Assembly: GCF_040939455.1 (NCBI RefSeq)
Contig: NC_134112.1
Location: forward strand, 19,370,501-19,434,500
Length of the DNA: 64,000 bases
Source of the DNA: Microcebus murinus
Lineage: Eukaryota > Chordata > Mammalia > Primates > Cheirogaleidae
Reading direction: 5' to 3'
In this document: piece by piece, positions 39,825 through 53,929 of the stretch
How positions within the stretch are numbered: position 1 is the stretch's first letter
How the letters are laid out: every line of letters starts with the position of its first letter
Made by a program: the position numbers and the translations under genes
The notes under the pieces: generated by a model
Seen by the model: only the letters and a program-made list of their open reading frames with translations
What the model was told of the DNA's origin: nothing
Databases searched by the model: none

Positions 39825-40030
39825 TTATAGAGAATCTATTACGTGCCAGACTGTGAGGAACATGTTTTGTGTAGTCAACCCTTGCAATAAGCCTAAGAAA
39901 AGCACTGATTTACCCCCTACTCCATTTTATAGGTAAGTAAACTGAAACATACATAGCTAGCTGGGGCCGAGATTCAAACCCAGGACGCTCTACTATCAAA
40001 GCGTGTGATTTAATCACTATGCTACACAGC
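39825..40030 (+). repeat. MIR SINE
   Basis: MIR landmarks: 'ctattacgtgccagactgtg', 'ttataggtaagtaaactgaa' and 'ccgagattcaaacccaggac'. Confidence 0.8.
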
Positions 40031-40999
40031 TTGGTTTACAGGCTAAGATAAACCATCTCTTTTCTTGCAGCTAAGGTTTGCCTTTGTTAAGCACCCCATT
40101 TTAAGACCCTTTATAAATCTTAGGGCTTTATGTTTTCATTTTGAACACACAGGTAAAAACAGCACCTTTTAAAAGAAAAGACAGATTATTAAGTCTCTGA
40201 TTTAAATACAAACTCCAAACAAGTCCCAGTGTCAGAGTGCCTGGTCATTGGCAAGGCCCAGAACCTGGACCCAAACCTGCCAAGTCTTCTCGTTTCTTAT
40301 TTGATTTGAACAGGACCATGTACTCTCCCGGGAGGCTTCTAGCATCCCACAGCCATAATTCTGGAGACTTAATGTTAAAATAATCTTGCAAGAACATCAC
40401 GCAATTCATTGTGCTACATCTGGGAGTGTTATTCTTTTTCCCTCCTGTCTAGGCTCAAGCGAACCTTTACTCCAGAGACCCGAGCCCTGGCAAATGCCGT
40501 CTCCTGCAGCCCAGCTAACGGTGCAAACTCCGAACAAAGCTGCCCTTGAAGCCCGGCCATTTAAAAGACTTTATGAAGCCCACTGGGGCCCCCCGATTAT
40601 TTTGCAACAAGTCATATCCCATGAAGAAATTCACTTCTCTGCAACACAAAACAGAAGGAGATTAAAGAAAAAGGCAGGGGGGGGGTGGAGGAAAGAAGTG
40701 AGACCCCCTGCTGTTCTGTCTGGACAGAATCGTGTCTTTTAGTAGCCATATCCTCTACAAAGACGATGTTCTGATGATATATTGCCTTAATACATCACTA
40801 AGTGACAGTGTTCTCCTGATCCTACACCTTGAAAATATGACACGTGCCAGTAGAGGCAACGGGGGATTAATAAGGAGGCCCTTTTTATATTTAAGTTACC
40901 TAACATTTCAATTTTTTAAGAGGCTTTAGGTTGTTGGAGGGATTGTTTTGGGTCCTATTCTGTTTAAGGGTTTAGGTCTGGCTTTTTTTTTTTTTTTTT

Positions 41000-43900
41000 T
41001 TTGGCCCTTTCAAGGAATTCTCAGAACAAAGAAACACAGGCCATTAGAATGTCCCGGCTGCTCAAGAACAGCTCTGATTTAAAACAGGGCAGTGTCAAAC
41101 AGCTCCTCATTCTGTTTAATCATATTTTGAAATAGGACCAAAACATTAGAGATGGCAGAACACAAAAGAAATAACCACCAAATAAAAATAGTAGCCCAAA
41201 GAAAGTAGCACTGCCTGGTTTTTATTATACTGTGCATCGTATAATATACGATGGGTCTGCTGGCAACACCACGTTGGGGTAGCAGGAATGGACTGAACAC
41301 GAAGCAGCCGGTGATCCGGCCCGGCCGGCCCTGCCGCACGGATGCAGCTCTGCCACCCTACCCGGCTCCCAGAAGCAGACCGCAAAGCCCAAAGGTAGGT
41401 TGGGTCCCACTCTGCCTTTGGATGGAAGCCAGGCCTGTGAACCGAGAGGAATAAATGGTGGCTTCCTTCCTTTATTTTACCCAAATGCTTAAGCGGACCC
41501 CTTCTCTCCCCAACCAAAAAGGACTCCAACCGCTGGAATGTGGGATGGGGTCGATGCTGCAGAGAAAACCTCTGAACGACTCCTGCAAATTGGAAGAATT
41601 TGCAAGCCAGGGGCAAGGGAGAATGAAGCCTGCAAAGCAATGCAGCGTCACATGCAAGTGGCCCAGCTGCCTGTCCGGCACCTCTGGTTATTTTACACTG
41701 CTGGGCGCCCTTCAGCACTTGATGAATAATAAATGCTCTTCTTCCTCTGCCCAAAAAGAAAACAAAGAAGAAAGGGGCGATGAAATTCTATGACTATGTT
41801 TGTGCCTTTCTGGTGAGTTCTTTTGAACTAGTGAGAAGGTGAGAGACCACATTTTGGGGGTCCAACTCCATCTAGCAGCAGGACCTATGGTCCGCAGGGC
41901 ATCAGCTGGGCTTCCCAGTCTCGGGGGACAACACAGACTGCCCTGGCCAGGTTGGCAGGGGTATTGGAGGGACTGAGGACTGGCGACCAAAGAGTGAAAA
42001 ATGATAAAGAATGAAAATTAGAGTAACTCCATATGAAGCTCATGACATGATCTTAAAGACGGTGATTCCTGGAGATATTATTTTGACTGTCCCTTTCCTG
42101 ACTTACCACAATACGAGAAGCTGGGCTCTGCGCTATAAAAAAAGACAGAGAACTCGAAGGGCCCTTTGAATCATGCACACAAATGTCTCTCTGCCAAGGG
42201 TAGAGTGGCACGTGCAGAACATGGAAACCAAATGTCCTGGATCCCCTCGGCAAGTGATGGTGGCAAAACCTCTTCTTCATATGACCAGCCCGGGAGGCTT
42301 GTCACCCTCGTTGCCATCACGCGTCACCCTCCTGGATCACGCACTTACGGTAAACCCACCAAGCCCTCAAGCGCCCCTCATTCCTGCGGGTCAACAACAA
42401 GCCACGGAGCAGAGGAAACAGAGGGTTTTTTCATGGACTGCCCGTGAAAGCCCGCGCGCTGTTGGGAGTTACAAAAATACCTGATCTTGACAAGTAAATG
42501 GAGCCGACATCCCAGGGAATAGGCAGGGCGAGGAGCTGCTCACAGCCCATCTGTCATTTTGACAAAGTAACTTTCTGGTCACCAGCGAGACACTTTTAAA
42601 GACATCTGCACAATTGACCCTGACCACCGGCAATCACAGAGCCTTTCAAAGGGACCCCCGGGATGCGGGCCGACCAGCTTTAGACCCGGACCCTGCAGCC
42701 CTGCCTGTGGATGACGGCGTGATGCCTCAGGTGCTGGAAAGATCTCTGCGCCCAGGCCACACGTACACTGGTACCGACTACAGAGGGTGTCCAGCCGGTC
42801 TGAGTAACGTCAGTAAGGGAGCAAGGAGGCAGGAGCTCTCCGGCCGACTAGAAGCTCCCAGAACTGAAAATGTCAGCCTCAGACAGACAGCAGCCCCCAT
42901 ATGAAGGCAATTCTGCGAGCTGGAGTTGGTCTGACTCATCCACCAAGGCCATTAGCAGTGTGTTCTCTTCACTAAAGCTTTCCCAAGGGCCACATGCAGA
43001 TGTCAGGAAGAACTGGAGAAGCCACAGATTTATTTCATAGGTTTAGAACGTAATTTTCATCCACTAGCTTCCATTTTCAAACTCATCAAAGCACCAAGGA
43101 ATGCCAAATTTGCATATAATCCATTTCTGAGATTAAGGCATTGTAAAGCAGTGAAACTGGCCGGTTATCCCCAAAACATTATTAACATAAACTTGCTGCT
43201 AAAGGGATTCTCACACAACACATGTGCCCTTTTTAAAAGGAAAAGATCAACCATGATTGAGGGTAATGATTATCCATTAGTATGATTAACCAGTAGTATT
43301 TAACAAGGGTTTAGCTCCTCAGAAACCTAAACATATCTAAAATAAGATAAAAATGTCCACCGAGAAACAAACAGCCATTAGAAAATGTGACATTTTTGGC
43401 TATTAATGTGGATTTTTTCTCCTGGGGCTTAAATCTTTGCAGAATTCAGATCTATCTGACTGAAAAACCATGAAATCTGTTTAACAAACATTTTTGAGCC
43501 TCTGCTGCAGGCAAGGCATGATACCAGGTTTGGATGGGAACAAAAACTATGAATCACATACGTCTTCTGCACTAGAAGAGCTTCCGGTACGCGAGGGCCC
43601 GGGCCGGAGCATGGACACAGCTCGAGCACCTCCCACGTTGCAACACGAGTGTCGAGAAGTGTCGGTCACCAGTTCAGAGGAGGGAATGGTCAGTGTCAGC
43701 CGAATTCCACTGCCACGGACTCCCTGAAAACATCCAGATCCTCCTGGTTCGTCAGACACTGCACAAGCCGCTTGAATGAGCCTTTCAGAAGTTCTGTTAT
43801 ACAATTATCTCACTGAGACAGAATTTGACCTACATTTGTCAGCACCTGGGGATTTGACAACCCACAAACGAATCTCCTTCCCATGATGACATTTCAGAGC

Positions 43901-44460
43901 TCTCCAACTCAGGTGCAGCAACCCACTCAGTACTGCAAGCGGTAGGACAGTTTGTCTCGTATATATCGTGGGAAAGTAAGACACGCTTACTTTGTGCCAT
44001 TATGTTCTTACTCTGTCAGATTGTAACACTTAACACACTTTGCTAGTCTTTTGTCTGTAATATATTTTAGGTAAAACATAAAACACCAACATACTGGGCT
44101 TTAAGGTACATTCCAAAACCAATTATTATCATGCTCCCAAGCCCTGTCTGAACAGTATTATCTATTCTTTAAAAATAGTTTTATATTTTAGGAAATAATA
44201 GGAAATAATTTTATTCTAGAATGATATTGCTTATTTTATAGTCTGTGATGATTACATTATTCTTCATTGGAGAAAATTTTTCATTTTTCAGTGTATTTGT
44301 ATAATGTTCCCACCATCAAACAAAGTAATATGAGCTATGAAAAAGGCAAGTCATCAAGGCAGGAAAAGCAGAGTTTAAGGTAGAAAGTTCATAATTTGTT
44401 TTTGCGGAAGAGAATTAGATCTTCAAATTATCAAATCAAAAAATTAAACACAAATGGCTT
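41000..44460. other. Intronic stretch with a locally CpG-rich patch
   Basis: Mostly unique-looking DNA with moderate GC content from about 41.2 to 42.9 kb, then AT-rich DNA. CpGs cluster around 41.28-41.35 kb. Open frames here show no recognisable domain. I see no RNA gene or named repeat. Confidence 0.55.
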
Positions 44461-44474
44461 GGATGCATCCATCA

Positions 44475-45440
44475 AACAAGTATGTGCTGAATGGGACCAG
44501 CCCTTGCTAGGCACTGGGGATACAGCATGAAGGTGAGAGGGACCGTGTCCTTACAGAGCTGACACTGGAGCAGGGAAGACCCCCAGGGAGCACATCCATG
44601 CATGACAGGATGGGCACCGGTAAGGGCTCTGGAGAAAATGAAGCAGGACAAGGGAACACAATGACAAGGTGCGGGACTGTTGGGGGCAGTGTTTGGAAAA
44701 AGGCCATCTAATAAGGAACTCAGAGACCAGGGTGAAGGAACAAGAATGTGTAAACATGTTGGACAAGTGTGTTCCGGGCACAGAAAGGGCACAGGTGTGG
44801 AGAGGGTGTTGGGTACCGCACAGGAGTGACAAGCCCAGAGCACGGCAGGAGCATGGTGAGAAGCAAGGATGCTTTTTGGGAGGTGAGGCCAGGGGTGGCG
44901 TTAGGATCCAGATCACCTAGGGCCTTGTAGGCCAAGGTCATTCTTCCGACTTGATTCTGGGTGAGATGAGATGCCCCAGGAGGGTTCTGCTCAAATAAGT
45001 GAAATAATTTGTATACTTTCAAGAGGTCACTGGTTGATAAAATTAATAACATTGTCTGGAAGCAATGGTGGTAATGGAGGTCATTAGAAATTATCTGATA
45101 CATTGTCAGGGTTTTGATGTCAAGATTTGCTAATCAGTTGAACACAGGATACAAGAGAGAGAGGAATCAAGGAGCTCATAGTTGATGGCCTGAGAAAATG
45201 GAGCAATCCAGCCAACGTCACTGGCTGGAGAGAGCTAGGTTTGGGGAATGGTGGCAGACGAGATCTCCATTGGGGCCATTTTCAGTTTGAGACTCCAGGT
45301 AGACACCCATGCAGGCATTTGCATATAAAAGTCTGGACTTCAAGGTGGGGCTGGGTACATAAATGGGGGAACTATCAGCATATAGCTGGTTTTTAAGCCA
45401 TGATTCTGTATAAAGTCACCTAAGGAAATGGGGGTAAATG
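44475..45440 (-). mobile_element. Long L2 LINE segment, antisense
   Basis: The plus strand is the reverse complement of L2: 'tgctaggcactggggataca' near the start, 'agggccttgtaggccaaggt', 'gagatgagatgccccaggag' and 'tttgagactccaggtagaca', then 'tatcagcatatagctggttt'. At about 960 bases it is the longest L2 block in the window. Frames are broken. Confidence 0.88.
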
Positions 45441-45949
45441 GAGAAAACATCTTGGTTGCATTCTGAAGCTCTCCAATATTTAGAGTTTTGAGAAGATAAG
45501 GAAGATCCAGCAAATAGAAAGAGAAGCCAAACAGATAGAATTCTTATAAATCCATAACACAAATGCTGAGAGTGCTCCAAACGTGTAAGTCCTTGCACGC
45601 ATAGACACATCCACACACGTGTGAGTGCACAACTGTACGTGATTGCTGGGTGAGATCATTACATTAATTCAGTGACCACCAGGGGTCACCTTCTCTCAGC
45701 ACCTGCCACTGGGCTAGGTACGTAGTGACCAAGATATCTCAGGATGGGACAGTTGCTGCCCGCTATTTGGGGCTCACAAGAGAGGCTATCTCGGCCCCTG
45801 TTGGTCACTCCTGTCCCCCAGCGGTAATAATTACCAAGCCCTCCAACCTACATTCTGGAGGGAATAGACTTAAGTGTGGAAAAATGTCAATTGGCTACAA
45901 TTGCTGAGAATGCAAGGGAAAGGTCTAGAACCAATGTCCCCAAAAAGAC

Positions 45950-45982
45950 AAAGCTTAGTGACCAAACAAAGCTTAATGACCA
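45950..45982. repeat. Short direct repeat
   Basis: acaaagcttagtgacca is followed at once by acaaagcttaatgacca, one base different. It is a small local duplication with no known function. Confidence 0.8.
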
Positions 45983-46955
45983 AAAACTAGGTGAGTATTA
46001 AAGATGGGTGTGGGGGTGAGAGAACATTAAATACTTAGGAGTCACAGAAAGAAAAAGAAAGGGAAATCTCTCAATAGAAGCTTTCCTTCTCAGTTATACT
46101 AAGTCCTAAAGCCAGAACCCTGGGACAAACAGAGTCCATAGTCAGACCCTGCTTTTAATTTGTGATCCCAAAAAGTGTGACTCAAAGCAAAAACCATGAT
46201 TATCATCTGCAACAGGGTAACTAGCACCCAAAAATCTAGGGGGCCAGCCACACACACAGGCAGGCACCCACCGAGAAGCAGAGAAGCCAGGGCCCCACAA
46301 CCAGCTTGGGACCTACTCTGGAAGCAATTGCGAGGCAGAGGTCAGCGAAGAAACTGAAGCTAACGCTATGTTGCAACTTTGGGATTAGTGCTCTTCTCTG
46401 TCCTTTCAACATAATATTTCCTTCCCACATATTTGAAGGCTGTTAAAGTTTCCCCTGGGCATTCTCTTCACCAGGGTAAATCATATCAGCACATCATCAT
46501 TAGTGAAATATATCTACTAAACCCCCACCTGGAAACTTGGCATCCCTCTGAGCTGGCCCGCTGGCTGGCCCAGGCGATCTTCTCGCAAAAGGCTGTCCTC
46601 TGGCTCCCCACCAGATCACCCGACTTCGCTGAGGTGGGGGAGCTCCAAGCTGCACATTCTATCCATACAAATGTCCCGCCCCCAGCGTGCGGGGGAGGAA
46701 CGACCACCTCATGTAAATACCAGTTTGTACATTTCAGTGTCAGGCTGAAACCAAGCATTAAAAACTGAGACTGAGAAAAACTAGACATGAAACTTGAGAA
46801 GCAGTGACATCATGGAATTGCTGCACTAATAACAAAGAAAGAAAATAACATAGTAAAAAAAAATAATAAAGATGGAGATGATAAGGATGGAACCCTGGAA
46901 CAATGGAATGCCAGCCCAATTTAAAACTTTAAAAAAAAAAAAAGGATTCTCATTT

Positions 46956-47128
46956 AAAGTATGGGAAACTGGCTGGGCACGGTGACTCAAGCCTTGTAAA
47001 TCCCAGCATTTTGGGAGGCCGAGGTGGGAGGATCGCTTGAGCCCAGGAGTTTGAGACTGGCCTGGGCAACATAGCGAGACCCCGTCTCTACATGAAACGA
47101 AAAATAAATAAATAAAGGATGAGAAACT
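46956..47128 (+). mobile_element. Alu left-monomer (AluJ/FLAM-like)
   Basis: The body starts ggctgggcacggtgactcaa at 46971, runs through ggaggccgaggtgggaggat and gcgagaccccgtctctac, and ends in an A-rich tail without a right arm. Imperfect target-site duplications (aaagtatgggaaact, aaaggatgagaaact) flank it, so the single-arm form inserted as such. Confidence 0.88.
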
Positions 47129-47494
47129 GTCTAATCACAGGACAAGAGTTATGTGAAGGTGACCTGAATCAGAGCCTGGTCCGGTTTGACACTTGCCCTG
47201 GACAGGGAGAGAAAAGTATGGGTAATCCCCAGGGAAACTGTTTGCTGGGTCAGGGTGTTTTCTCAACTGTGTGGTCAGGAGACATTCTCTGAAAGGGATC
47301 TCATAGGAGTCAGCCCAGAGGGGGCCAGGATTCCAGGACTTGAATTGTGGTCCCACGTCTCACTGATTTCAGTGCACTCTTTGCTTTTTGCCTTTTTGGA
47401 GCCCTTGTGACATCAGCTATGAAACAGGTTTCTTAAGAAGACCTACCCTCCCTACAGCCTGGCTTTGAGCAAAGTGAAGTTCAGACTCTCCCTG

Positions 47495-47770
47495 GTTTTT
47501 GAACACCGTTTATTTGCAAAATACCTGTTGAGACTTAGTTTGTAAGGTGCTATTCTAGATGTTTTGGGTGATAGTGAGAAGAATCAGACGCTCTTCTACC
47601 CTGAAAAAGCATATAGAGTCCGGTAGGAGAGATAGCCATGCAAATAATAAAAACTCAGAGGAGGCAGGAGGCAGGGTTATAATAAAAGTAACTAACATAC
47701 GGGCTTTAAAGAACAAGGGATTCATCCTGATGGGATGACTAGAGGAGGTTTGATAAAGTTGACATGAACA
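47495..47770 (-). mobile_element. L2 LINE 3' fragment, antisense
   Basis: Diverged L2 reverse complement: 'gttgagacttagtttgtaag', 'tctagatgttttgggtgata' and 'ttcatcctgatgggatgact'. Moderate support only. Confidence 0.55.
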
Positions 47771-47984
47771 GAAAAAGGAGTACCTCAATAAAGATAGTTA
47801 ATGTGCAATATAACTGTGCTAAAGCGTCACAAAAACATTATTTAAATGATACTTGACCTATTACAAAGTTCTATGCCAATAATAGAATTTCAACTGGACC
47901 TAGCTACTTTTAAGTATAAACATAACTATTTATGTTTATTTTTATATGTCATTCCTTTTCCATTAAACCTCAGTTGGGAAGAGT

Positions 47985-48173
47985 TTTTCAAAAATTGACC
48001 CCTGCATAAAAGTCACTAGAAGGGTTTATTAAAAATTGGGGAATCTCAGGTCTGCGCCAGAGCTAGCCAGACCTATTGAATCAGAATCTCTGGAGTAGGA
48101 CATGGGAAATCTGCATTTTTAGCAAGCTCCCTGGTGGTTCTTATGCACATTAAAATCTGAAAGCCACCACTGC
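47985..48173 (+). mobile_element. MER5A-like hAT copy
   Basis: Contains attgaatcagaatctctgga, gggaaatctgcatttttagc and ctccctggtggttcttatgc in the MER5A order, ending ctgaaagccaccactg. Confidence 0.78.
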
Positions 48174-50364
48174 TGGGGCCCTGGTGGGAGAACAGAAGGA
48201 ACTGAATGCAAAATTCTTACCACTGGACTTGTTAACTTGTTAACGACCTGCAACTGTGTGAGAGAAGACACTATAGTCAAATGCAAGTGTGCAAATTGTG
48301 TGTCAAATTGAAGTGTGCAAGGGAGGAAGGGGCAGAGGCTGCCAGTGAAGGGAACACACAGGGAACATAATCGTCTGCCCTGTGTCACCGGTGTTCAAAT
48401 TCCACTCTATGGGCCCCCGACACACATACACAACTACTGGTTTCAGCACACACTCACACTTTCATTTTAGACTCTAAAGATAGAAGGTAGTTTGCAAACT
48501 AAAACCACCATCCCAATGTTATATTGAACACATGCATATACATATACCGACACATAAAACCTATCCCAGTCAAGGAATAATAGGTTGCTCTGACTAATCA
48601 AATATTCCAGCCAAGAGTTAATATCTCCGGCTCGCACAAGTTAATCAATTTTCAAAGAACTCTAAAGCAATAAAAGGTAACTTCAAAACTGTCTCGAACA
48701 TAATTTAATTCTCTTTTTGTTCATGTAAAAAGCATTTCTCCAATCTTGCAGTGCCTCAGGACATTATTAACATAAATGCTCAATAAATATGTGCCGTGTT
48801 TAATGACCACCAATCAATCATTTTCCTACGCCAGTCCTGCAATGCAGTTCCCACATTTCCTGTAGGGCCCCTACTACGTGCTCCCCCACTAAGCTGAGCA
48901 CCGTCCCCCATCCCACCCCCACTTCCCCGCCACCCTCAGAAGGGGTCTTAAGGATGCACAGAAGAGCCCATTAATTCAGAGTTGGAGGTGCACGGATTGA
49001 GAGGCATTTTGCTGTATCACCACATTTTAGTTCTAGTTTATGAACCCAGTGGAAATTCACTCTGAATTTAAAGGCCCCCTCACTCAGGTGCATTGCAATA
49101 ACCTGGAGGATAAATATCCCCCCTGAAAAAGTCTGAAGGTACTGAAAGTACACACTAGGTCAAACCACGTCAAATTGCTGTTTCTATAGGTCAACGCCAA
49201 ATAAATATCAAAAATTCATAACACCCAAATCTGGGGGCTCTAGATTTCTGCAACATGGCCAACTAGTATGCAAAATAATTTAAGAAAATTTCGTGTTGCC
49301 CTGGCTTGGTTTACACGAGACAGAAAAAAATTCAGTTTTTAATAAATCCCAACTATTCCCCTGCACACACATGCACCCACGGAGGAAAGGAAGCAATGCC
49401 ATCTGGTACATGCATTTCCAGCACGGCCCAGCAGGGACAGAGAGGGCTGTTCTCTCCAGCAGAAGCCACCCCCAGACTAAAACGAGACTCACAAAAAGGG
49501 CAGGCCCCTGCCCCTTGCCCAGCCATCCAGCTCTTCCACAGGTTCTTGGGTTGCCTCTTAGGGACAAGGAACTCCATCCTGGTGCTAATGGAGCTCCAGC
49601 CCACCTCTGGGCGGTCCTGCTGTGCACCAGAACCACTGTTTCCCACGTGCTTGAAAACAGGAAATCGCCACAACTCAAGTCTAACAGGCCCCCTTCCCTA
49701 CAAAGGGCATAAACGTGGGCCCATGGCTGGACCCTACCGCTTCAGCACCGCGGCTCCCAGGGAAAGTCTGCTTGATCTCTTATGTCCTCTCATTCAGGAA
49801 AATAGTGTCCCCCTGAGACCAAAAACACGCTGCTTTGTGAATGTCTTGATGCTACTGCTTTTAACCCATAAATCCACAAAGCAGGAGAGACCCAGCGGGC
49901 TGTGAGAGCCTCCAGAATCCGTGCATTTCTGAGAGGTAAAGGAACACACTGAAGCAGTCGAATACAGCGCTTGGCACTCCCGGGTTTTACTGGAGGCAGA
50001 AACTTTGAGCACTCCAAGCCACTGATGCAATGCAGGCCCTGCACTCTGAGCAGAGAGGGGACAATTCTGATATCTTGGCACAAATAGCTCTGTTCAATTA
50101 GAAAATAAAATGGAAAATGAGTCCCCACGTATTTTTTTTACTAAGACACTCCAAGAATAAACATGGTGAAGAATGAAAGTGTAATTACTTTGCTCATGAC
50201 AAAGAAAGCAGTGAAGGGTTAGAGGAACCTTAGTATTATTGCTGCAGTCCATAGATATACAATGCCTCAAAGAGGAACTCAGAAAATAGGTTTTAAAAAA
50301 AAAATGTTTAAGAAGAATGGGGAAATAAATTAAGATAAAGATGCTAAAAGTAATTCTGAGTCTG

Positions 50365-50737
<373 letters not shown>

Positions 50738-51282
50738 ACTTCAGTTTTTCATGCCTCTTTTCCCCGGGCCAGGCAGGTCTCTTGTGTGTCCTGGAAACAG
50801 CCTTCCTGAGGTCACCCACTGCCGAAGAGGCCAGCAGGACCACGGAGAGGCCGACAAACCACACAAAGTCCAAAAATAAGCTGCTCGGCCTATGCCTACA
50901 GTGTTAGCACCCGTGAAAAATCATCTGGCCAAAATCTATTTATTTGACCAAGAATACAAAAGTTATTTTGGAAATAGGTGTTTTTACAAGTTAAAATGTG
51001 ATGATCATTATCTTCCTTATTTTTATTATCGCTGTCCTTCTCTTTGAAGTAGGTCTGGGGTACCATCACTCACGTTGCAGGGCCTCTCTCACAGTCGTTT
51101 TATGGTCATTCCACCAAAGCAGGGCATCTGGGGGACATGCTGTGGTCAGTGAAGATGCCACTTGTCCCACCTTCTCATTTTCTCTTGAGTTACCTGTGTG
51201 AAACCTTAAAATTGTCAATCAGGTTCCAGATCTCTGAACTTTCATTTGGCAGATCTGGGTTAGTACTACCCATTACCTAACA

Positions 51283-51305
51283 TTAAAAAAAAAAAAAAAA
51301 AAAAA
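51283..51305. repeat. Long A homopolymer
   Basis: A run of more than 20 A without a recognisable SINE or LINE body on its left. Confidence 0.9.
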
Positions 51306-52529
51306 GCTCATTACACTACACGACATGTATGTACAATAAGGCCTTTGTCCTTAAAAGAAAAACATAATTTTCAACAGAGTCAGCTCCCAGAAGCCAAGGG
51401 AGCTAACATCCAAAACCTAATATAAACATAAAGACTTGTGTAGAGATTTTGGAGTTAGCCTCAGTGAAAAGGGCTGGAAATGACCGGGAGTGCCAGCTAC
51501 AAGGACCGGGAGGCCCTGGCTCGTTGTGACTTTTAAAAGTGGAAGACAGATAGTCCCAGAACCTCCTTGGCATCCCCTGCGTTGTCACGTACGGTTCTGC
51601 TTTTGACAGCAGGATGTATTTCTGTAAGAGGGAATGTTCCTTTTATCACAAACAAAAGCAGGTCTTCACATCTATATGATCCTATATTTTAAAATGTGAT
51701 TACATTCCTTTTGAAGGGGGAAAAAAAAAGCATGTTTTTGTAGTAATTATTTAGAATGTCTTTTATAGAGGAGGTTGACCTTCTGTGACAAACTCTCTGG
51801 GAGACTTATGTTTTGGAACTTGGAGTTCCATTCTGGGGGAGCTATCCTAAGTGTTAACAACCCACACTATAAACAGGAAACTCCAGCCTGACTCCCACTC
51901 AAGTCCCAAGGTTGCGGACCTCTTGCTGAAGCCCAGGCCCTGACAGAGATGACCGTGACAAGGTTCTTACACTTGAGGGCACCATCCCTGGAGACGTGAA
52001 TTATTTGCCTAAGTCACTACACGACAGGGCAGAACATGCTGTGGCAAGGAGCAGCAGCAGCAGGCTCCGAGGGGAGTTGCAGGCCGGCTGGTCCCAGGCA
52101 TACAAAGCTGCGTGAATTGTGGGGCCCACATGTCCAAATCTACCCACACCAGTTCACCTGGGTTGCCCCTTTATACGACAGGTAAGCACAAGTGGTTGGT
52201 GGGAAAGCAGGACACTGGGCCACTCTTCAAAATGGACGGGGCTCAGAAGCATCGGGTTCAGGGGACCCCAGTAGGTAATTAGATCAAGCAGCTGATGCTT
52301 TGAGGATGAAAAAGAGAAAAGCAGCCCTTCTTCTTAATCCCCCAGTACTACCAGGGTTTTCCATCTTTCACAGCCACCTCTCCTGATATCCCATTGTCTG
52401 CTCCAGAGAAATTCAGAGTAAACACATGTCACAGCTGTTGACGATGAATTGTAATAAGAGCAGTCACTGGATCACTTCTCAGAAGTGTGGCACAGACAGT
52501 AATTTCACAGCCTGTCGATCGTGGAGGTG

Positions 52530-52700
52530 GGTATCATTGCTGAAGTGCTTACCACATTCCGAGAATTTCACATTTCTTAACTCACGATTCTGACAAGAGC
52601 CTCATGATAAAGAGAAAGATACGGAGATACAGAAATATGAGGCAACTTGCCTAAAGCCACACAGCTATTAAGGGGTAGAAGAAATAGGAACCATGATGCT
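52530..52700 (+). repeat. MIR SINE
   Basis: 'gaagtgcttaccacattccg', 'gaggcaacttgcctaaagcc' and acacagctattaaggggtag follow MIR order. Confidence 0.75.
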
Positions 52701-52819
52701 ATCATTTAAGAATATATTCATTAAATTATATGCTAAGAATTGGCTTGTGGTATACACTTCACATTCTTCTATTCCAGTTCCTGCCCTTCATAACAATTTC
52801 ATTCGCGCTGTTTACAAAT

Positions 52820-53030
52820 GGCTTTCACAAACATCATCACCTTTAACCCATTTGCATCTCCTCAGCGAGAACGCCCACTGCCAGCCACTTAGGTCTGTGT
52901 TGTGACTGGTCCAGTACTCACAGCTAAGGCTCAGAGACAGCAAGGCACCTGCTCAGTGGTGCACAGATTCTGGGCGGCCTGGCTGAGACTTGAACCCATA
53001 TACTCAGACACCAAGGCTCCCTCTCCACAG
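52820..53030 (+). repeat. MIR-like SINE fragment
   Basis: Second MIR-like copy beside the previous one, with 'aaggctcagagacagcaagg' and 'ctgagacttgaacccatata'. Confidence 0.6.
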
Positions 53031-53929
53031 CTGTAATCCCCTGACCAAATGGGCATGAAGAATTTCATGGAAAAAGAAAATATTTTACCTGAAGAACTAG
53101 CATGTGACATAAAATCATATCATAATATTTTAAAGCGTCATTAACAATTTAATAGAGCAAACCTGAAAGTTCATAATCCTAAGTTTTTATATTAGTCAGA
53201 CTCTTTTATACTGTTACTTTTATTCCTAATTTTAGAAAAAAAAGTCTAAATGTGGCCTGGTCTGTTTTACATTTAACTATAGAAATATTCCAACAATGTT
53301 TGCAAAATGTATGTTAGTTTTATCCATGAAATTAGTTTTGTTTTGGTACCTTTTTAAATTTCATGTGGTATTTATTCACTTTTGTTACGATCTTTTAAAA
53401 TTAAAGTTTGGAAAATTTGTGATTTTGGCATTAAATTTTCAAAATTCCTACACCATCTTAGTTTGGGATTCTTGCCAAATGGGCTTCCACCAAATCTGAT
53501 CTATGATCAATTCAATTCCGTGTGCAAATAAATGTGCAGGAGGTACTGAGGGTTGAGACCATCATTTATTGTTTCAATTAGTCTGAGAAAATGAAAAGAA
53601 ATTTCCTTCTTTGATACCCTCCTAGCACCTGCAGTCTAATGCTTTGCAACATTTAATATCACCAGCCTTTGTCTTCTTCAAACATCCTCGGCCTTGGCCT
53701 GTGCTTTCCCATTTCTTCGCCTGCCTCCGTAACTATTGTCCACACTCCTTTGTAGGTTTCTCCTTTTCTAATCTTCTCTTAGAAATAACCCTTCTAGTTA
53801 ATACTATAGGCCCATTTATTAAAATCTCAATTTAGACCCCTTCCCAAGACAAATCATCTATTCTCAAAGCTTTGAAGTTTATTTATACACAGTTAAAATA
53901 TTGCTAACCTCTAGTCCTGAGTTCTCTAC

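Noticed and set aside
41146..41754. 202-codon minus-strand open frame
   Set aside because: No recognisable domain and no supporting splice structure; overlapping frames on the other strand are equally open. Treated as chance in moderately GC-rich intron.
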